A stretch of 61,285 nucleotides of DNA from Egibacteraceae bacterium (GCA_040905805.1 JBBDQS010000008.1:1-61285); one strand, 5' to 3'; positions 1 through 14,004 are shown, counted from the first letter of the stretch. Notes: generated from the letters alone by a model not told the origin. Translations and numbers: made by a program.

Positions 1-2454
<2,454 letters not shown>

Positions 2455-2565
2455 GGAGCGACTCCTCTAGGTGTCTACCAGGTGTCTACGAATCGCCGTG
2501 TGCACTGCTCGCCGCCAGATCGCCGCCCCGAAAAGCCGTCCCGCACCCCGACCACGGGCACCGGT

Positions 2566-2589
2566 GGCCGACCTCACCCGAGGTCGGCC
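2566..2589 (-). terminator. GC-rich hairpin, likely terminator
   Basis: A perfect 10-bp stem (GGCCGACCTC and its complement) encloses a 4-base loop. It lies about 47 bp after the stop of the minus-strand gene at 2636-3802 and before the next gene start at 2454. No T-run follows, so this would be an I-shaped actinobacterial terminator at best. Confidence 0.45.
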
Positions 2590-2635
2590 GTGCTGTCCTG
2601 CGTTTGCCATGCCCCCGTGATCGGACGTGACGTCC

Positions 2636-3802
2636 CTACTGCGCCATCGCCGATCGCAGCCCGCTCAATCGCCGCCCGAGGACCGCGACCAATCCGAGAC
2701 TCGCCAGCACCACGATCGAGAGCGCCACCGCACCCGAGTCGAGCGCGCTCACCGCAGTGGACCCGACCGCGGGCACCGCGGTGCGGCCCGTGTCGACGAC
2801 GCCGACCGGGGAGCGGGAGGCCGCGGTGGCGTCCGTCGCTGCGTGTTCAGCCGCAGCGAAGCGCTCCCAGCCCGTGGGTGCCGCCGGCTGCGGGCTCGTG
2901 CCGGCGACGCCGGCCGTGCCCTGCGCGGACTCGACGGGGGACGTGGCCGCAGCCGCGGTGCGCTCCGCCGCAGCGAAGCGCTCCCGCGCGGTCGCCGCGG
3001 ACCCCGCCAGCGGCTCCTGACCGCTCACCGCTTGGCGCTCAGGCGTGCCAACCGCAGGCGGGGCGGCAGCCGCCGCGGCCCGCTCCGCCGCCGCAGGGGC
3101 GGGCTGTGCTGGGACACCGCCCGTGTCTGCGACCCCCGGCTGCGTGGGGACACCGGCCGCCGCGTCAGCGACCGCCGGCTGACCTGCGGTCGCCGGCTCG
3201 GCAGCCGAGGTCCCGGCACCGGTGGCCGACGACGGCGCCGGCTGGCTCGGCTCCCCGGCCGGGGCCGCAACCCCGGTCGAGCCACCTGCTGCATCCGCCG
3301 GTGCTGCCGACTGCGGGCTCACCTCCGCAGGTGCGCCGGACGGCTCGGACGAAGCAGCCGGCGCCAGCTGGCCTTGGGAGGCGGCGGCCACGACCTCGAA
3401 GGACTGGCGGCCCGGCGTGCCGTACACCGGGGTCTCGGTCTCCTCACCGGTCTCGGGATCAGTCGTCGACTGCGTCGCAACGATCACGTAATGCCCGGGT
3501 TCGACGTCAGGCACGGTGAAGTCAAACGCCACCGTGCCGTCCTCGCTCGCCTGGCCTGACCACAGCACCGCGCCGTCACGCCGGTCCCACCGCACCCGCA
3601 CGTCGCCCCCCGGCGACTGGCCGTGCGACGAGCGGAACCCCTTGCCGGTCCCCTCCATCACGGAACCCGGCGTCCCTGCCGACGATGCGAACTCCAACGT
3701 GGCGAACGCCGTGCACGCATACGCCGCCGCACCGGCCATCACCACCGCCGCGGCAACCCCCACCACAAGCAGCAATCCCCGACGCACAACCGCTTCGCCC
3801 AC
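2636..3802 (-). CDS. Exported, C-terminally membrane-anchored protein with Ala/Pro-rich stalk
   Basis: The 388-residue product is not a family I recognise. An N-terminal hydrophobic stretch (about residues 8-30) precedes a globular domain of ~120 residues with an Ig-like look (it describes a VRVRWDRRDG strand and a DFTVPDVEPGHYVIVA strand). A ~200-residue low-complexity Ala/Pro/Ser/Thr region follows. A C-terminal transmembrane segment (about ALSIVVLASLGLVAVLG) ends in a short basic tail. The order signal, domain, flexible stalk, anchor suggests a protein displayed through the cell wall. I chose GTG 3802 over ATG 3820 because GGAGGGGAG lies six bases before it. Two 15-bp direct repeats lie just upstream. 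Confidence 0.75.
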   Translation of the reverse strand: MGEAVVRRGLLLVVGVAAAVVMAGAAAYACTAFATLEFASSAGTPGSVMEGTGKGFRSSHGQSPGGDVRVRWDRRDGAVLWSGQASEDGTVAFDFTVPDVEPGHYVIVATQSTTDPETGEETETPVYGTPGRQSFEVVAAASQGQLAPAASSEPSGAPAEVSPQSAAPADAAGGSTGVAAPAGEPSQPAPSSATGAGTSAAEPATAGQPAVADAAAGVPTQPGVADTGGVPAQPAPAAAERAAAAAAPPAVGTPERQAVSGQEPLAGSAATARERFAAAERTAAAATSPVESAQGTAGVAGTSPQPAAPTGWERFAAAEHAATDATAASRSPVGVVDTGRTAVPAVGSTAVSALDSGAVALSIVVLASLGLVAVLGRRLSGLRSAMAQ

Positions 3803-3828
3803 GGCGCTCCCCTCCCACACTGCTCTGT

Positions 3829-3861
3829 TGTTGTGGCCTGCAGACGTGTTGTGACCTGCAG
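3829..3861. repeat. Two 15-bp direct repeats upstream of 3802 start
   Basis: TGTTGTGGCCTGCAG at 3829-3843 and TGTTGTGACCTGCAG at 3847-3861 differ at one base and are 18 bp apart. They lie 27-59 bp upstream of the GTG start at 3802, so they could be a regulator-binding site. No regulator can be named. Confidence 0.35.
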
Positions 3862-4045
3862 TTCGTGAGGGCGCACCGCGACCCGGTCCGCTCCTTCACA
3901 AGTCGTCAGCCTAGACCGGCGGCGGATCCTCGCAATACGTGCGTTTAGCACATAGGGGCGGGCACGCGGTGGACGACGCCCTCCACGACTGACCGGCGTG
4001 CCCTCGTCCGTTCGGGGAGGCCTTCGGCGGCGAGCCCGGTCAGAT

Positions 4046-4705
4046 TCAGAACAGGCGCAGCTCGTTCGACGCCCGGCCGCGCAGGGCGTCGTAGTCGACC
4101 TCGATCCAGCTGATGCCCCGCGCCTCGGCGAGTACGCGCGCTTGCGGCTTGATCTGCTGGGCGGCGAACACCCCCCGGACGGGGCGCAGCAGGGGGTCGC
4201 GCTCGAGGCGCTCGAGGTAGCGGACCAGCTGCTCGACGCCGTCGATCTCCCCGCGGCGCTTGATCTCTACCGCCACGGCGCCCCCGTCGGCGTCCCGGCA
4301 GAGCAGGTCCACCGGCCCGAGGTCCGTCGGGTACTCGCGACGCAGCAGGGTGAGGCCGTCCCCGAGGGCGTCCGGGTGGGCGGCGAGCAGCTCCTGCAGG
4401 TGCGCCTCGACGCCGTCCTTGGTCAGGCCCGGGTCCTCGCCCAGCTCGTAGGTGACGTCGCCCAGGACCTCCTCCAGCGCGATCGTCAGCGTCTCGCCCT
4501 TGGGGCTCGTCACCGTCCACACCCCCTCCTGCTCGACGAGGGTGTTGGGGGCGTTCATCCAGTTCAGCGGCTTGTAGGCCCCGCCGTCGGCGTGCACCGC
4601 CACGCAGCCGTCGGCCTTGACCATGATCAGCCTGACGGCCGCCGGCAGGTGCGCACTCAGGCGGCCGGCGTAGTCCACCGAGCAGCGGGCGATGACCAGG
4701 CGCAT
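4046..4705 (-). CDS. nucS: Endonuclease NucS
   Basis: NucS is the mismatch-specific endonuclease that provides non-canonical mismatch repair in actinobacteria and some archaea. The 219-residue product begins with the characteristic [20 protein letters not shown]. It carries the KPLNWM segment in the N-terminal DNA-binding half and a PD-(D/E)XK nuclease core in the C-terminal half (GPVDLLCRD followed by [11 protein letters not shown]). An upstream in-frame ATG at 4744 exists, but family alignment favours 4705. The product ends without the PCNA/beta-clamp tail being obvious beyond NELRLF. It is divergent from the plus-strand gene at 4871. Confidence 0.93.
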   Translation of the reverse strand: MRLVIARCSVDYAGRLSAHLPAAVRLIMVKADGCVAVHADGGAYKPLNWMNAPNTLVEQEGVWTVTSPKGETLTIALEEVLGDVTYELGEDPGLTKDGVEAHLQELLAAHPDALGDGLTLLRREYPTDLGPVDLLCRDADGGAVAVEIKRRGEIDGVEQLVRYLERLERDPLLRPVRGVFAAQQIKPQARVLAEARGISWIEVDYDALRGRASNELRLF

Positions 4706-4870
4706 GATCACCGAGGCTACCGGAGGCCATCGGCACCCGACCATGAAGGTGTGTGGTCTGACGCACCGCCACGGTGCGCCAGACCCCGCACCTGCCGTCG
4801 CGGGATCGACTCATCCACAGGCAAGGTCTGGGCTCTGGACCGCGGCTGCGTGCGGTCGTCCACTGGGTGG

Positions 4871-5854
4871 ATGAGCAACTCGCCGCGCACCCGCCTGAAC
4901 GCCGTCATCGCCGACCAGCACCACCACTTCGCCACCGCGCAGGCCGCCGCCTGCGGGGTCAGCGCGCGCGTGGTCGCCCGCATGCACCGCACCGGCGAGA
5001 CGACGCGCGTGCACCGGGGCGTGTACCGCATGGCGAGCGCCCCGGTGACCTGGCGGGGGCGACTGATGGCGGCCCTCTTGGCGGCGGCCCCACCGATCAC
5101 CGCGCCCCGGGTCGTCGGTCCCCAGGACGCAGCGGTCGCCTCGCACGGGTGGGCCGCCAAGCTGCACGGCATCGAGCGCATCGACACCCCCGAGTCTCCA
5201 GAGGTGACCGTCGCGGTGCCCCACGCCCTGGCGATCCCGGAGGTCCGCGTGCACCGGACCCGCCGGTTGGAACGCTGCGACATCACGACGGTCGACGGCA
5301 TCCCGGTCACCAGCGGTGCACGCATGGCCGTGGATCTCGCCGCGGGCCTCGACGAGGCGAACGTGATGGCCCTCGCTGACGATCTCATCTGCCTGCGCGC
5401 CACGACCCGGCCGTGGCTGCACACGCGCGCGACGGCGCTGTGCGCCGGGCGTCGCCACGCCGACGTGCTCGTGCGGATCACCGCACCCGAGGCCGAAGGC
5501 GAGTTCTGGTCGTGGCTCGAGCGCACCTTCGACCAGACGGTGGTCCGGGCCTTCGACCTCCCGCCACCCGCCTACAACGTGCCCCTGCACGACCGTCGGG
5601 GCCGCATCGGCATCGCCGACGCCTGCTGGGAGGGTGCCGTCACGGTAGTCGTCGAGCTCGACGGACTGCGCTTCCACCAGCTGACCGGCCAGCGCGGCAA
5701 CGACCAGCGCAAGCACAACCGCTACGCCACCGCCGGGTACGTCCCGCTGCGCTTCGGCTATCGCGACGTGGTCCGCGAGCCCGATCACGTCGCCGCTGTC
5801 ATCGCCGAGGCCCTCGCCGGCGGCGGCCTGCAGACGGCGTCGGCCGGGCGCTGA
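4871..5854 (+). CDS. DUF559-type endonuclease-like protein with AbiEi-like N-terminus
   Basis: The 327-residue protein starts with an AbiEi-like winged-helix region (TAQAAACGVSARVVARMHRT, then RVHRGVYRMAS). It ends with a DUF559/Vsr-like nuclease-fold segment (VVVELDGLRFHQ, then NDQRKHNRYATAGYVPLRF). Actinobacteria often carry several such proteins and their role is not established; the AbiEi-like part suggests DNA binding. No strong ribosome site precedes ATG 4871, and the long frame continues upstream without coding character. Its neighbour is nucS on the other strand. Confidence 0.75.
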   Translation: MSNSPRTRLNAVIADQHHHFATAQAAACGVSARVVARMHRTGETTRVHRGVYRMASAPVTWRGRLMAALLAAAPPITAPRVVGPQDAAVASHGWAAKLHGIERIDTPESPEVTVAVPHALAIPEVRVHRTRRLERCDITTVDGIPVTSGARMAVDLAAGLDEANVMALADDLICLRATTRPWLHTRATALCAGRRHADVLVRITAPEAEGEFWSWLERTFDQTVVRAFDLPPPAYNVPLHDRRGRIGIADACWEGAVTVVVELDGLRFHQLTGQRGNDQRKHNRYATAGYVPLRFGYRDVVREPDHVAAVIAEALAGGGLQTASAGR

Positions 5855-5870
5855 GGGGTCCAGGGCACCG

Positions 5871-6671
5871 CTACGGTGCGCTCGACCCCTCACCCACGGC
5901 TGTGGGCCGGGCGTCCCTTGGTGTGCCCCCGTCGGGCTCGACGACCGCCGGGTCGCCGACGGCGACCACACCGGGTTCCAGCACGGTGGCGTACCAGCGG
6001 CTCCAGCCCGGGTGGCGGTCGTGGGACATGCGCATGAAGTCGCCGTCGACGAACCAGCGGGCGTTCTTCGCGCACGGGGTCGCCGGGAGGGACAGCTCGG
6101 CGAGCACGCCGCCGACGCGAAGCCGGGTGCCCGACCGCAGCGCCGCCCAGTCCAGGCCCGACAGGGCGAGGTTCTCGCCGGCGTTGCCCGCGGCGATGGG
6201 GTGGCCCTCGGCGTGCAGCTCCGCGATGACCTCCGCCGACCACAGGCACAGCGCCTGCCAGAGGCGACCGTGGAAGCGTCGGTCAGCCTGCCGATCGCCC
6301 TCGACGCCGTCGAGTCCGACCGCCGCCGCGGCCACCGGCAGCTTGGGCACCCCACCGCCCGAACGGTGGATGCCCGCCACCGCCCCCGCCGTCCGGACGG
6401 GGCCGACACCGAGGCGCACGAGCGTCCGGCCCGCCGCGCTGAGGTCCGCCAACGCGGCCTGCACGACTGCCAGCACGCCGTCGGGGTCGGCGCCACGCGC
6501 GTCGAGCAGCCGGGTGATGCTGGCCTCACGGATCGCGGCGACCGACGGCTCGCCCGGCGCCGGCGGGGACTCGACCAGATCCTGCGCGACCCCCTCGGTC
6601 AGCTGGTCCCACCAGGCGTCGAGCACCTGGAGGGTTCCGGCTACGTCGCTGCGCGTCCACTGGCTGCCCAT
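5871..6671 (-). CDS. MOSC-domain protein
   Basis: Residues ~95-250 of this 266-residue protein match the MOSC (molybdenum cofactor sulfurase C-terminal) pattern: GVPKLPV at the entry, GDRQADRRFHGR, AGNAGENLALSGLDW, and the conserved cysteine in LPATPCAKNARW. MOSC proteins such as YiiM bind molybdopterin and transfer sulfur or reduce N-hydroxylated compounds. The first ~90 residues (WTRSDVAGTLQVLDAWWDQL...) are an extra helical region that I do not recognise. ATG 6671 was chosen because residues encoded further upstream look non-coding. It converges on the plus-strand gene ending at 5854. Confidence 0.8.
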   Translation of the reverse strand: MGSQWTRSDVAGTLQVLDAWWDQLTEGVAQDLVESPPAPGEPSVAAIREASITRLLDARGADPDGVLAVVQAALADLSAAGRTLVRLGVGPVRTAGAVAGIHRSGGGVPKLPVAAAAVGLDGVEGDRQADRRFHGRLWQALCLWSAEVIAELHAEGHPIAAGNAGENLALSGLDWAALRSGTRLRVGGVLAELSLPATPCAKNARWFVDGDFMRMSHDRHPGWSRWYATVLEPGVVAVGDPAVVEPDGGTPRDARPTAVGEGSSAP

Positions 6672-6753
6672 GTACCCAGTCTCGCCCCGGCAGGCCCCCC
6701 TCGCCAGACCAGCGCGGCGGCGCCCTACCGTGTCGGGCCCCGGACACAGTGAA

Positions 6754-6782
6754 GGGCCCGGCGCTCTTGTCGCACCGGGCCC
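6754..6782. terminator. Inverted repeat downstream of clpC
   Basis: GGGCCCGG (6754-6761) and CCGGGCCC (6775-6782) form an 8-bp perfect stem with a 13-base loop. The repeat lies ~110 bp past the clpC stop codon on the minus strand. There is no poly-T tract, so termination is only a reasonable guess. Confidence 0.35.
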
Positions 6783-6889
6783 GCTGTCGGGTCTTGGCTC
6801 CACCCACCGGTCCCACCGGCTCTTGTCGCCGGCTGGTCCCGTCGTGGCGGGGAAGCCCTGTCGCAGATTCTACCCCGTCGGAGCCGTCT

Positions 6890-9184
<2,295 letters not shown>

Positions 9185-9217
9185 CTCACTGCCCCCTCGT
9201 CGGGTGCGCCTACCGCA

Positions 9218-9238
9218 ACTCTAGCATCGACCGATGCT
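9218..9238 (-). promoter_or_regulatory. clpC promoter -10 and palindromic operator
   Basis: On the minus strand TAGAGT (9223-9218) is a plausible -10 box, 34 bp before the clpC start. It abuts a palindrome with 7-bp arms and a 2-base centre (AGCATCGACCGATGCT, 9223-9238), which would lie in the -10/-35 spacer. A repressor site is likely, but it does not match a regulator I can name. Confidence 0.45.
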
Positions 9239-9319
9239 GCGGCTGCCTGAATCAGTCTTGCGGACTCCGGCAAACGTGCGGCGTCGACGAACCAATGTCG
9301 CCAGGGATGGGGACTGCCG

Positions 9320-9330
9320 CGCGAATCGCG
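9320..9330. promoter_or_regulatory. CGCGA-A-TCGCG palindrome upstream of clpC
   Basis: An 11-bp palindrome, CGCGAATCGCG, lies 136 bp upstream of the clpC start. ClgR-type activators of actinobacterial clp genes recognise CGC/GCG half-sites, so this is a candidate activator site. The match is short and may be chance in GC-rich DNA. Confidence 0.25.
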
Positions 9331-9444
9331 TACCGCAGAGCAAGGATAGCCTGCCCACCGGTGGCCGACAGGACCCGCCCGACCACTGCAGGCCCGCTGC
9401 CTGCGGTCAGACCCCGGGGCGCGGCGCCGGGCTGTGCTCGCGCG

Positions 9445-10392
9445 CTACGGCTCGCCGTCGATGGAGCGCGTCAGCGCGTTCAGGAGCCGGCCGACCTCGA
9501 CCTCCAGCCGTGCGCCCAGGGCGTTGGTCTCCGCCCTGTCCAGGGTCAGCAGGCAGCCGAGCAGCAGGTGCGCGGGGCGCACGAGCCCCCTGCCGTCGCC
9601 GGACACCCGCAGCGCCTCGACGCAGGCGTCGCGGGCCGGCACCGACAGCGACAGCGGTGGGGGCTCGCTCCCATCGGCGTCCGCCGGCGCGGCATCGCCC
9701 GGCGCGGTCCCACCGGCCACCTCCAGGGCGGCGGCGACCTGCGCGTCGCCCACCCGCAGGACACCCATGATGAGGTCGTCCACCTCGATCGCTGTGTGCT
9801 CCTCGACCGCAGCCGCCGCCCGGGCCAGGCCCAGGGCGCGCCATGTGGTGTCCGATCCGCTGGCCAGGACCCTCCAACCGGCGGCCTGCAGGGCCTGCCG
9901 ACCACTGGGCACGGGGGCGTCCTCGGCGGGGTCGACGCCGGCCGGCGAGGCACCGGTGTAGCCACTCAGGGTGGTCACGACCTCGGTGCGCACCTTCGGG
10001 GGGTCCGCGCCCAGCGTGGCCAGCACCTGCGCGGCCACGCCCTCGCCCTCGCGGGTCAGGCCCAGCAGGAGGTGCTCGGTGCCGATGTAGTCGTGGCCCA
10101 GGTTGGTGGCCTCGCGCAGCGACTGCTCCAGCGTCTTCTTGGCCCGCGGGCTGAAGGGGCGGTGCTCCGGCATGGGGCCGTCGCCCCGACCCACCGTCTC
10201 GTCGACGTGCTCGCGGACGGCCTCCAGGGAGATGCCGAGGGACTCGAGCGCCATCGCCGCCACACCCTCGCCCTCGTGGAGGATCCCGAGCAGCAGGTGC
10301 TCGGTGCCGATGTAGTCGTGGGTGAACATGCGGGCTTCGTCCTCAGCGAAGACCAGCACCCGCCGGGCTCGGTCGGTGAACCGCTCGAACAT
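9445..10392 (-). CDS. Clp N-domain protein without ATPase (paralogue A)
   Basis: The 315-residue protein starts like ClpC (MFERFTDRARRVLVFAEDEA) and has a complete two-repeat Clp_N domain over residues ~1-150 (DYIGTEHLLLGILHEGEGVA, then DYIGTEHLLLGLTREGEGVA, ending TLSGYTG). No Walker motif follows. The second half holds two degenerate repeats of the same plan (IEVDDLIMGVLRVGD..., RPAHLLLGCLLTLDRAE...), giving a probable 2+2 repeat architecture. Clp_N domains dock adaptors and substrates on ClpC, so a free Clp_N protein could act as adaptor, decoy or regulator; that is inference. It starts 29 bp after paralogue B ends and lies 260 bp upstream of clpC. Confidence 0.85.
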   Translation of the reverse strand: MFERFTDRARRVLVFAEDEARMFTHDYIGTEHLLLGILHEGEGVAAMALESLGISLEAVREHVDETVGRGDGPMPEHRPFSPRAKKTLEQSLREATNLGHDYIGTEHLLLGLTREGEGVAAQVLATLGADPPKVRTEVVTTLSGYTGASPAGVDPAEDAPVPSGRQALQAAGWRVLASGSDTTWRALGLARAAAAVEEHTAIEVDDLIMGVLRVGDAQVAAALEVAGGTAPGDAAPADADGSEPPPLSLSVPARDACVEALRVSGDGRGLVRPAHLLLGCLLTLDRAETNALGARLEVEVGRLLNALTRSIDGEP

Positions 10393-10420
10393 GACTACGC
10401 TCCGTTCCCGGGTGCGGGGC

Positions 10421-11455
10421 TCATGGCGCCGATGGGTCAGACCCCGGGCTCGCCGGACTCCCCGGGGAGCCGACCGCGTGGCGCAGCAGCGCCGGGCGCA
10501 GGGCGACGTCCTCGGCCCCGAGTCGCTCGGCGACGGCGGCCGCGCGCACCGGACCCAGCACCTCGAGCGCGGCGAGCAGCAGGTGCACCGGCCGGATGCC
10601 GGCGCCCTCCTCGGGGACCAGGCGCGCCGCCATGCTGCAGACGCGCCGGGCCTCACCGGACAGCGTCACCACGGCATCGCCACCGGACACGCCCTCCCGG
10701 TACCCGGGGACCAGGCGGCCAGGCGAGGGATTCTCGGCGCCGGCCTCGGCCAGCGCCGCGCCGACCTCGGGGTCGCCCACGGCCAGCACACCGACCACCA
10801 GGTCGATGCGGGCGATCTCGCCCCGCAGGGTGTCACCCGCGTGGCGGCGGGCCGCGGCCACCGCCCGCAAGGTGGCCGTCCCCGCCCAGGCCAGGAACTC
10901 CCAGCCTCCCGGGTCGCTCTCGTGGACGGTGTCGCGCTCGGCGCGGGCCCGCGCCCGGGCCCGCTCGACCCGTTCGCTCATCGGGTCCAGGCCGCCCCAG
11001 GAGCGCAGGCCCGAGGCCGGGGCCTCCTCGCCCGCCACGGCGACGGCCCGCTCCCGCACCGCGCCGAGGTCCACGCCCAGCGCCTGCAGGGCCCCGCAGG
11101 CGCGGCTGTCCTCGTCGCGCAGGAGGCCGAGCAGCAGGTGCTCGGTCCCGATGTGCTCGTGGCCGAGCCCCTGGGCCTCCCGGAAGGCCCCCTCGAGGGC
11201 GTGCTTGGCCGGGGTGGTGAAGGGGATGTGGCCGGCCGGCGGGTCCTCGCCGCGCCCGAGCATCTCCTCGATGTGGCTGCGGACGGCCTCCAGCGAGGTG
11301 AACGACACCAGCGCCTGGGACGCCGCACGCTCGCCGTCCACCAGCAGGCCCAGCAGCAGGTGCTCGGGCCCGATCGCGTCGTGGGCGAGCAGGCGCGCCT
11401 CCTCCTGGGCCTTGACGACGACCAGCCGGGCTGCGTCGGTGAACCGCTCGAACAT
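10421..11455 (-). CDS. Clp N-domain protein without ATPase (paralogue B)
   Basis: The 344-residue paralogue of the adjacent gene begins MFERFTDAARLVVVKAQEEA and has two Clp_N repeats in the first ~150 residues (DAIGPEHLLLGLLVDGERAA and EHIGTEHLLLGLLRDEDSRA). It is more diverged than paralogue A: the second repeat loses the EGEGVAAQ signature. Two degenerate repeats follow (IARIDLVVGVLAVGDPEVGA, IRPVHLLLAALEVLGPVRAA). No AAA+ motifs are present. ATG 11455 is preceded by GAGGAGG five bases upstream, which supports this start over longer frames. It is 51 bp downstream of lysS, so lysS, B and A are probably co-transcribed. Confidence 0.85.
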   Translation of the reverse strand: MFERFTDAARLVVVKAQEEARLLAHDAIGPEHLLLGLLVDGERAASQALVSFTSLEAVRSHIEEMLGRGEDPPAGHIPFTTPAKHALEGAFREAQGLGHEHIGTEHLLLGLLRDEDSRACGALQALGVDLGAVRERAVAVAGEEAPASGLRSWGGLDPMSERVERARARARAERDTVHESDPGGWEFLAWAGTATLRAVAAARRHAGDTLRGEIARIDLVVGVLAVGDPEVGAALAEAGAENPSPGRLVPGYREGVSGGDAVVTLSGEARRVCSMAARLVPEEGAGIRPVHLLLAALEVLGPVRAAAVAERLGAEDVALRPALLRHAVGSPGSPASPGSDPSAP

Positions 11456-11506
11456 GACACCTCCTCGTGGGGGGCGATCCTCGCACATGGGCGGGGGGCC
11501 GGCGGC

Positions 11507-13000
11507 CTACTCGGGTCTCAGGGTCGGGAACAGGATCACGTCGCGGATGGTCTGCACGTCGGCCAGGAGCATGACCAGGCGGTCGACCCCGACGCCGAGC
11601 CCGCCCATTGGGGGCATCCCGTACTCCATGGCCCGCAGGTAGTCCTCGTCGATGCCCATCGCCTCGAGGTCCCCCGCGTCCCTCGCGCGGGCCTGCGCCT
11701 GCAGACGGGCGCGCTGGTCGTCGGGGTCGGTGAGCTCGCTGAACGCGTTGGCCAGCTCCCGACCGGCGACGATCAGCTCGAAGCGCTCGGTCACCGCCTC
11801 GTCGTTGCGGTGGCGGCGCGCCAGCGGGGAGACCTCGACGGGGTAGTCGATGACGAAGGTGGGGTCCCACAGCGTGTGCTCGACGAGCTTCTCGTACAAC
11901 TCCAGCACGAGCTTGCCCGGGCCCCAGGCGCGCTCGGTCGGCACACCGTGGCCGGCGCACAGCGCCCGCAGGTCCTCGAGCGGCGTGTCGTAGGCGAGGT
12001 CGTCGCGCCCGGTGGCCGCGCGCACCAGGTCGAGCAGCGTGCGCCGCGGCCAGTCCCCCGCGAGGTCGATCGCCCGCCCGTCGTAGGAGAGCTGCTCGGC
12101 CCCGACCGCCTCGCGGGCCGCGCGTTGCAGCAGCGCCTGCGTGAGGTCCATGATCGCGTGGTAGTCGGCGTAGGCCTCGTAGGACTCGAGGATCGTGAAC
12201 TCGGGGTTGTGACGGGTGGACAGCCCCTCGTTGCGAAAGACCCGCCCGATCTCGTACACCCGCGCCATCCCGCCCACGACCAGGCGCTTGAGGTACAGCT
12301 CCGGGGCGACCCGCAGGTACAGGTCGAGGTCGAGCGCCTCGTGGTGGGTCACGAACGGCCGTGCGGTCGCCCCGCCGGGGATCGGCTGCAGGATCGGGGT
12401 CTCGACCTCGGTGTAGCCGCGCTCGTCGAGCTCGGCGCGCAGCGCCCGAACCACCGCCGAGCGGGCCGCGAACACGCGCCGGGCCTCGGCGTTGACGGCG
12501 AGGTCGACGTAGCGCTGGCGGAAGCGCGCCTCGGTGTCGGTCACCCCGTGCCACTTGTCGGGCAGGGGGCGCAACGCCTTGCCGAGCAGCGTCAGCTCGT
12601 CGGCCTTGACCGACAGCTCCCCGCGCTTGGTGGTGATCACCTGGCCGGTGGCGGCCAGCCAGTCACCGACGTCGAGCTGGTCGACGAAGGCCATGCCGTC
12701 GGTGCCGAGGGTGGACAGCTCGGCCATGACCTGCAGCTCGGCGTCGCCCTCGCGCAGCACCAGGAACGCGAGCTTGCCGTGGCCGCGGCGCAAGACCAGG
12801 CGGCCCGCCACAGCGACCGTCTCGCCGGTCTCCTGCGCCGGCTCGAGCCGGCCGTCGAAGCGGTCCCGGACGCCGGCCAGCGAGTCGGTGACCACCACGC
12901 CCACGGGATAGGGGTCGACACCCTGCGCTCGCAGCCGCTCGAGGGTGGCGTGGCGGTCGGCGATCAGGTCGTCGAGGCGGGTCTCGCGGTCGTCGGTCAT
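11507..13000 (-). CDS. lysS: Lysine--tRNA ligase (class II)
   Basis: Lysyl-tRNA synthetase charges tRNA-Lys in the cytoplasm. The 497-residue protein has the OB-fold anticodon-binding domain (residues ~60-150: [20 protein letters not shown]). The class II core shows motif 1 ([22 protein letters not shown]), motif 2 ([18 protein letters not shown]) and motif 3 ([14 protein letters not shown]). The start is ATG 13000, with no clear ribosome site. Its first 224 bp are duplicated at 15473-15696, so its present upstream DNA belongs to the inserted segment and not to the old operon. Two Clp N-domain genes and clpC follow; lysS-clpC proximity is common in actinobacteria. Confidence 0.96.
   Translation of the reverse strand: MTDDRETRLDDLIADRHATLERLRAQGVDPYPVGVVVTDSLAGVRDRFDGRLEPAQETGETVAVAGRLVLRRGHGKLAFLVLREGDAELQVMAELSTLGTDGMAFVDQLDVGDWLAATGQVITTKRGELSVKADELTLLGKALRPLPDKWHGVTDTEARFRQRYVDLAVNAEARRVFAARSAVVRALRAELDERGYTEVETPILQPIPGGATARPFVTHHEALDLDLYLRVAPELYLKRLVVGGMARVYEIGRVFRNEGLSTRHNPEFTILESYEAYADYHAIMDLTQALLQRAAREAVGAEQLSYDGRAIDLAGDWPRRTLLDLVRAATGRDDLAYDTPLEDLRALCAGHGVPTERAWGPGKLVLELYEKLVEHTLWDPTFVIDYPVEVSPLARRHRNDEAVTERFELIVAGRELANAFSELTDPDDQRARLQAQARARDAGDLEAMGIDEDYLRAMEYGMPPMGGLGVGVDRLVMLLADVQTIRDVILFPTLRPE
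12777..13000. repeat. 224-bp direct repeat, copy 1 (within lysS)
   Basis: This stretch, the 5' end of lysS, recurs at 15473-15696 in the same orientation with three mismatches (221/224 identical) and a constant offset of 2696 bp. The repeats bracket the segment 13001-15472. Identity this high implies a recent event or ongoing gene conversion. Confidence 0.95.
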
Positions 13001-13200
13001 GGCTGCGCAGGCTAGCGCCAACAAAAGGATCTCCATCCAGGGGGTGCACCACCCCCGTGGTTGATGAACCGCCAGTCGACCTGCGGACCCGACCGACGTG
13101 CGGACGGGAGATCGCTCCGCCGACGTCTGGCCCGAACCCAACGGCAGCGCCCTACGCGCTGCGGCGCTCCACCGACGTTCGAGTCATCCGCGGCACGTGC

Positions 13201-13800
13201 TCAGCCTGTCGGGCACTCGCGTGCTGCGGACACCTCGTAGTCGGGCACGGGCCGTGCCGCTGCTTCCTCGGGGGTTGTCGCCGCCCCGTTCTCCTCGATG
13301 TCGGCGATCAACCAGTCCATCTCATCGATCTCGCGGCGCTGGGCCTCGCTGATCGCGACGGCCAACTCACACACGCGAACGTCGAGCAGTTCGGACCGTT
13401 CTGATCGCGTGATGGCCAACGAGTGGTGCGGGACCATGCCACGCATGAACGCGGTGTCCTGCACGGTCACCTGGCTACGGTCGAGCACCGCGCCGACGGC
13501 GAACAGCAGCAGGCTGGCGACCACGATGGCGATGTTCGCCTTCGTGTTCCTGTACATGTTGAGCATCCAGGCGAGCATGACCAGGCCCATGGTCCCGCCC
13601 ATGGTGATCGCCATGAAGACGCGGCTCTGGCTGAACCGGACGTGGCTGATCTCCCAGGAGGCCACGAACATGACGAAGTACATCACGACCATGGCCGTGA
13701 GGATCATCGCCCCGAACCGCAGGTACATGCCTGCACCATGAGAGCCGTGTCGACCGTTGCCTTGCTGTTCGTTGGAGTCCTCGTGCTTCTGGATTGCCAT
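13201..13800 (-). CDS. DUF305-type membrane protein
   Basis: The 199-residue protein has a His/Gln-rich soluble N-terminus (residues ~1-25). Three transmembrane helices follow (about 26-46 with LRFGAMILTAMVVMYFVMF, 55-75, 83-103). A DUF305-like C-terminal segment contains MRGMVPHHSLAITRSERSEL and cysteines that DUF305 proteins use in metal or redox binding. DUF305 proteins are often next to copper or heavy-metal genes; the role here is unknown. ATG 13800 has GGAAGGGG upstream. It is the last gene of the segment lying between the two lysS repeats. Confidence 0.8.
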   Translation of the reverse strand: MAIQKHEDSNEQQGNGRHGSHGAGMYLRFGAMILTAMVVMYFVMFVASWEISHVRFSQSRVFMAITMGGTMGLVMLAWMLNMYRNTKANIAIVVASLLLFAVGAVLDRSQVTVQDTAFMRGMVPHHSLAITRSERSELLDVRVCELAVAISEAQRREIDEMDWLIADIEENGAATTPEEAAARPVPDYEVSAARECPTG

Positions 13801-14004
13801 GTCGCCCCTTCCAGGAATGGACGTTTCGGTGTCCGGTCCGCGGCGTTGCGTCGTCGCTGTGCAGCAGCCGGACGCGCACGACGGCGCGCCTGGCACCGAT
13901 CACGTGAGGAGGACCACGCGTTCGGCGACCGGGTTCGGGGACGGTCTGGCTCCCCGGTCCCGGTCAGCGGGTATCAGGTGGGATCCCACTCGTCGAGCTG
14001 ACCG

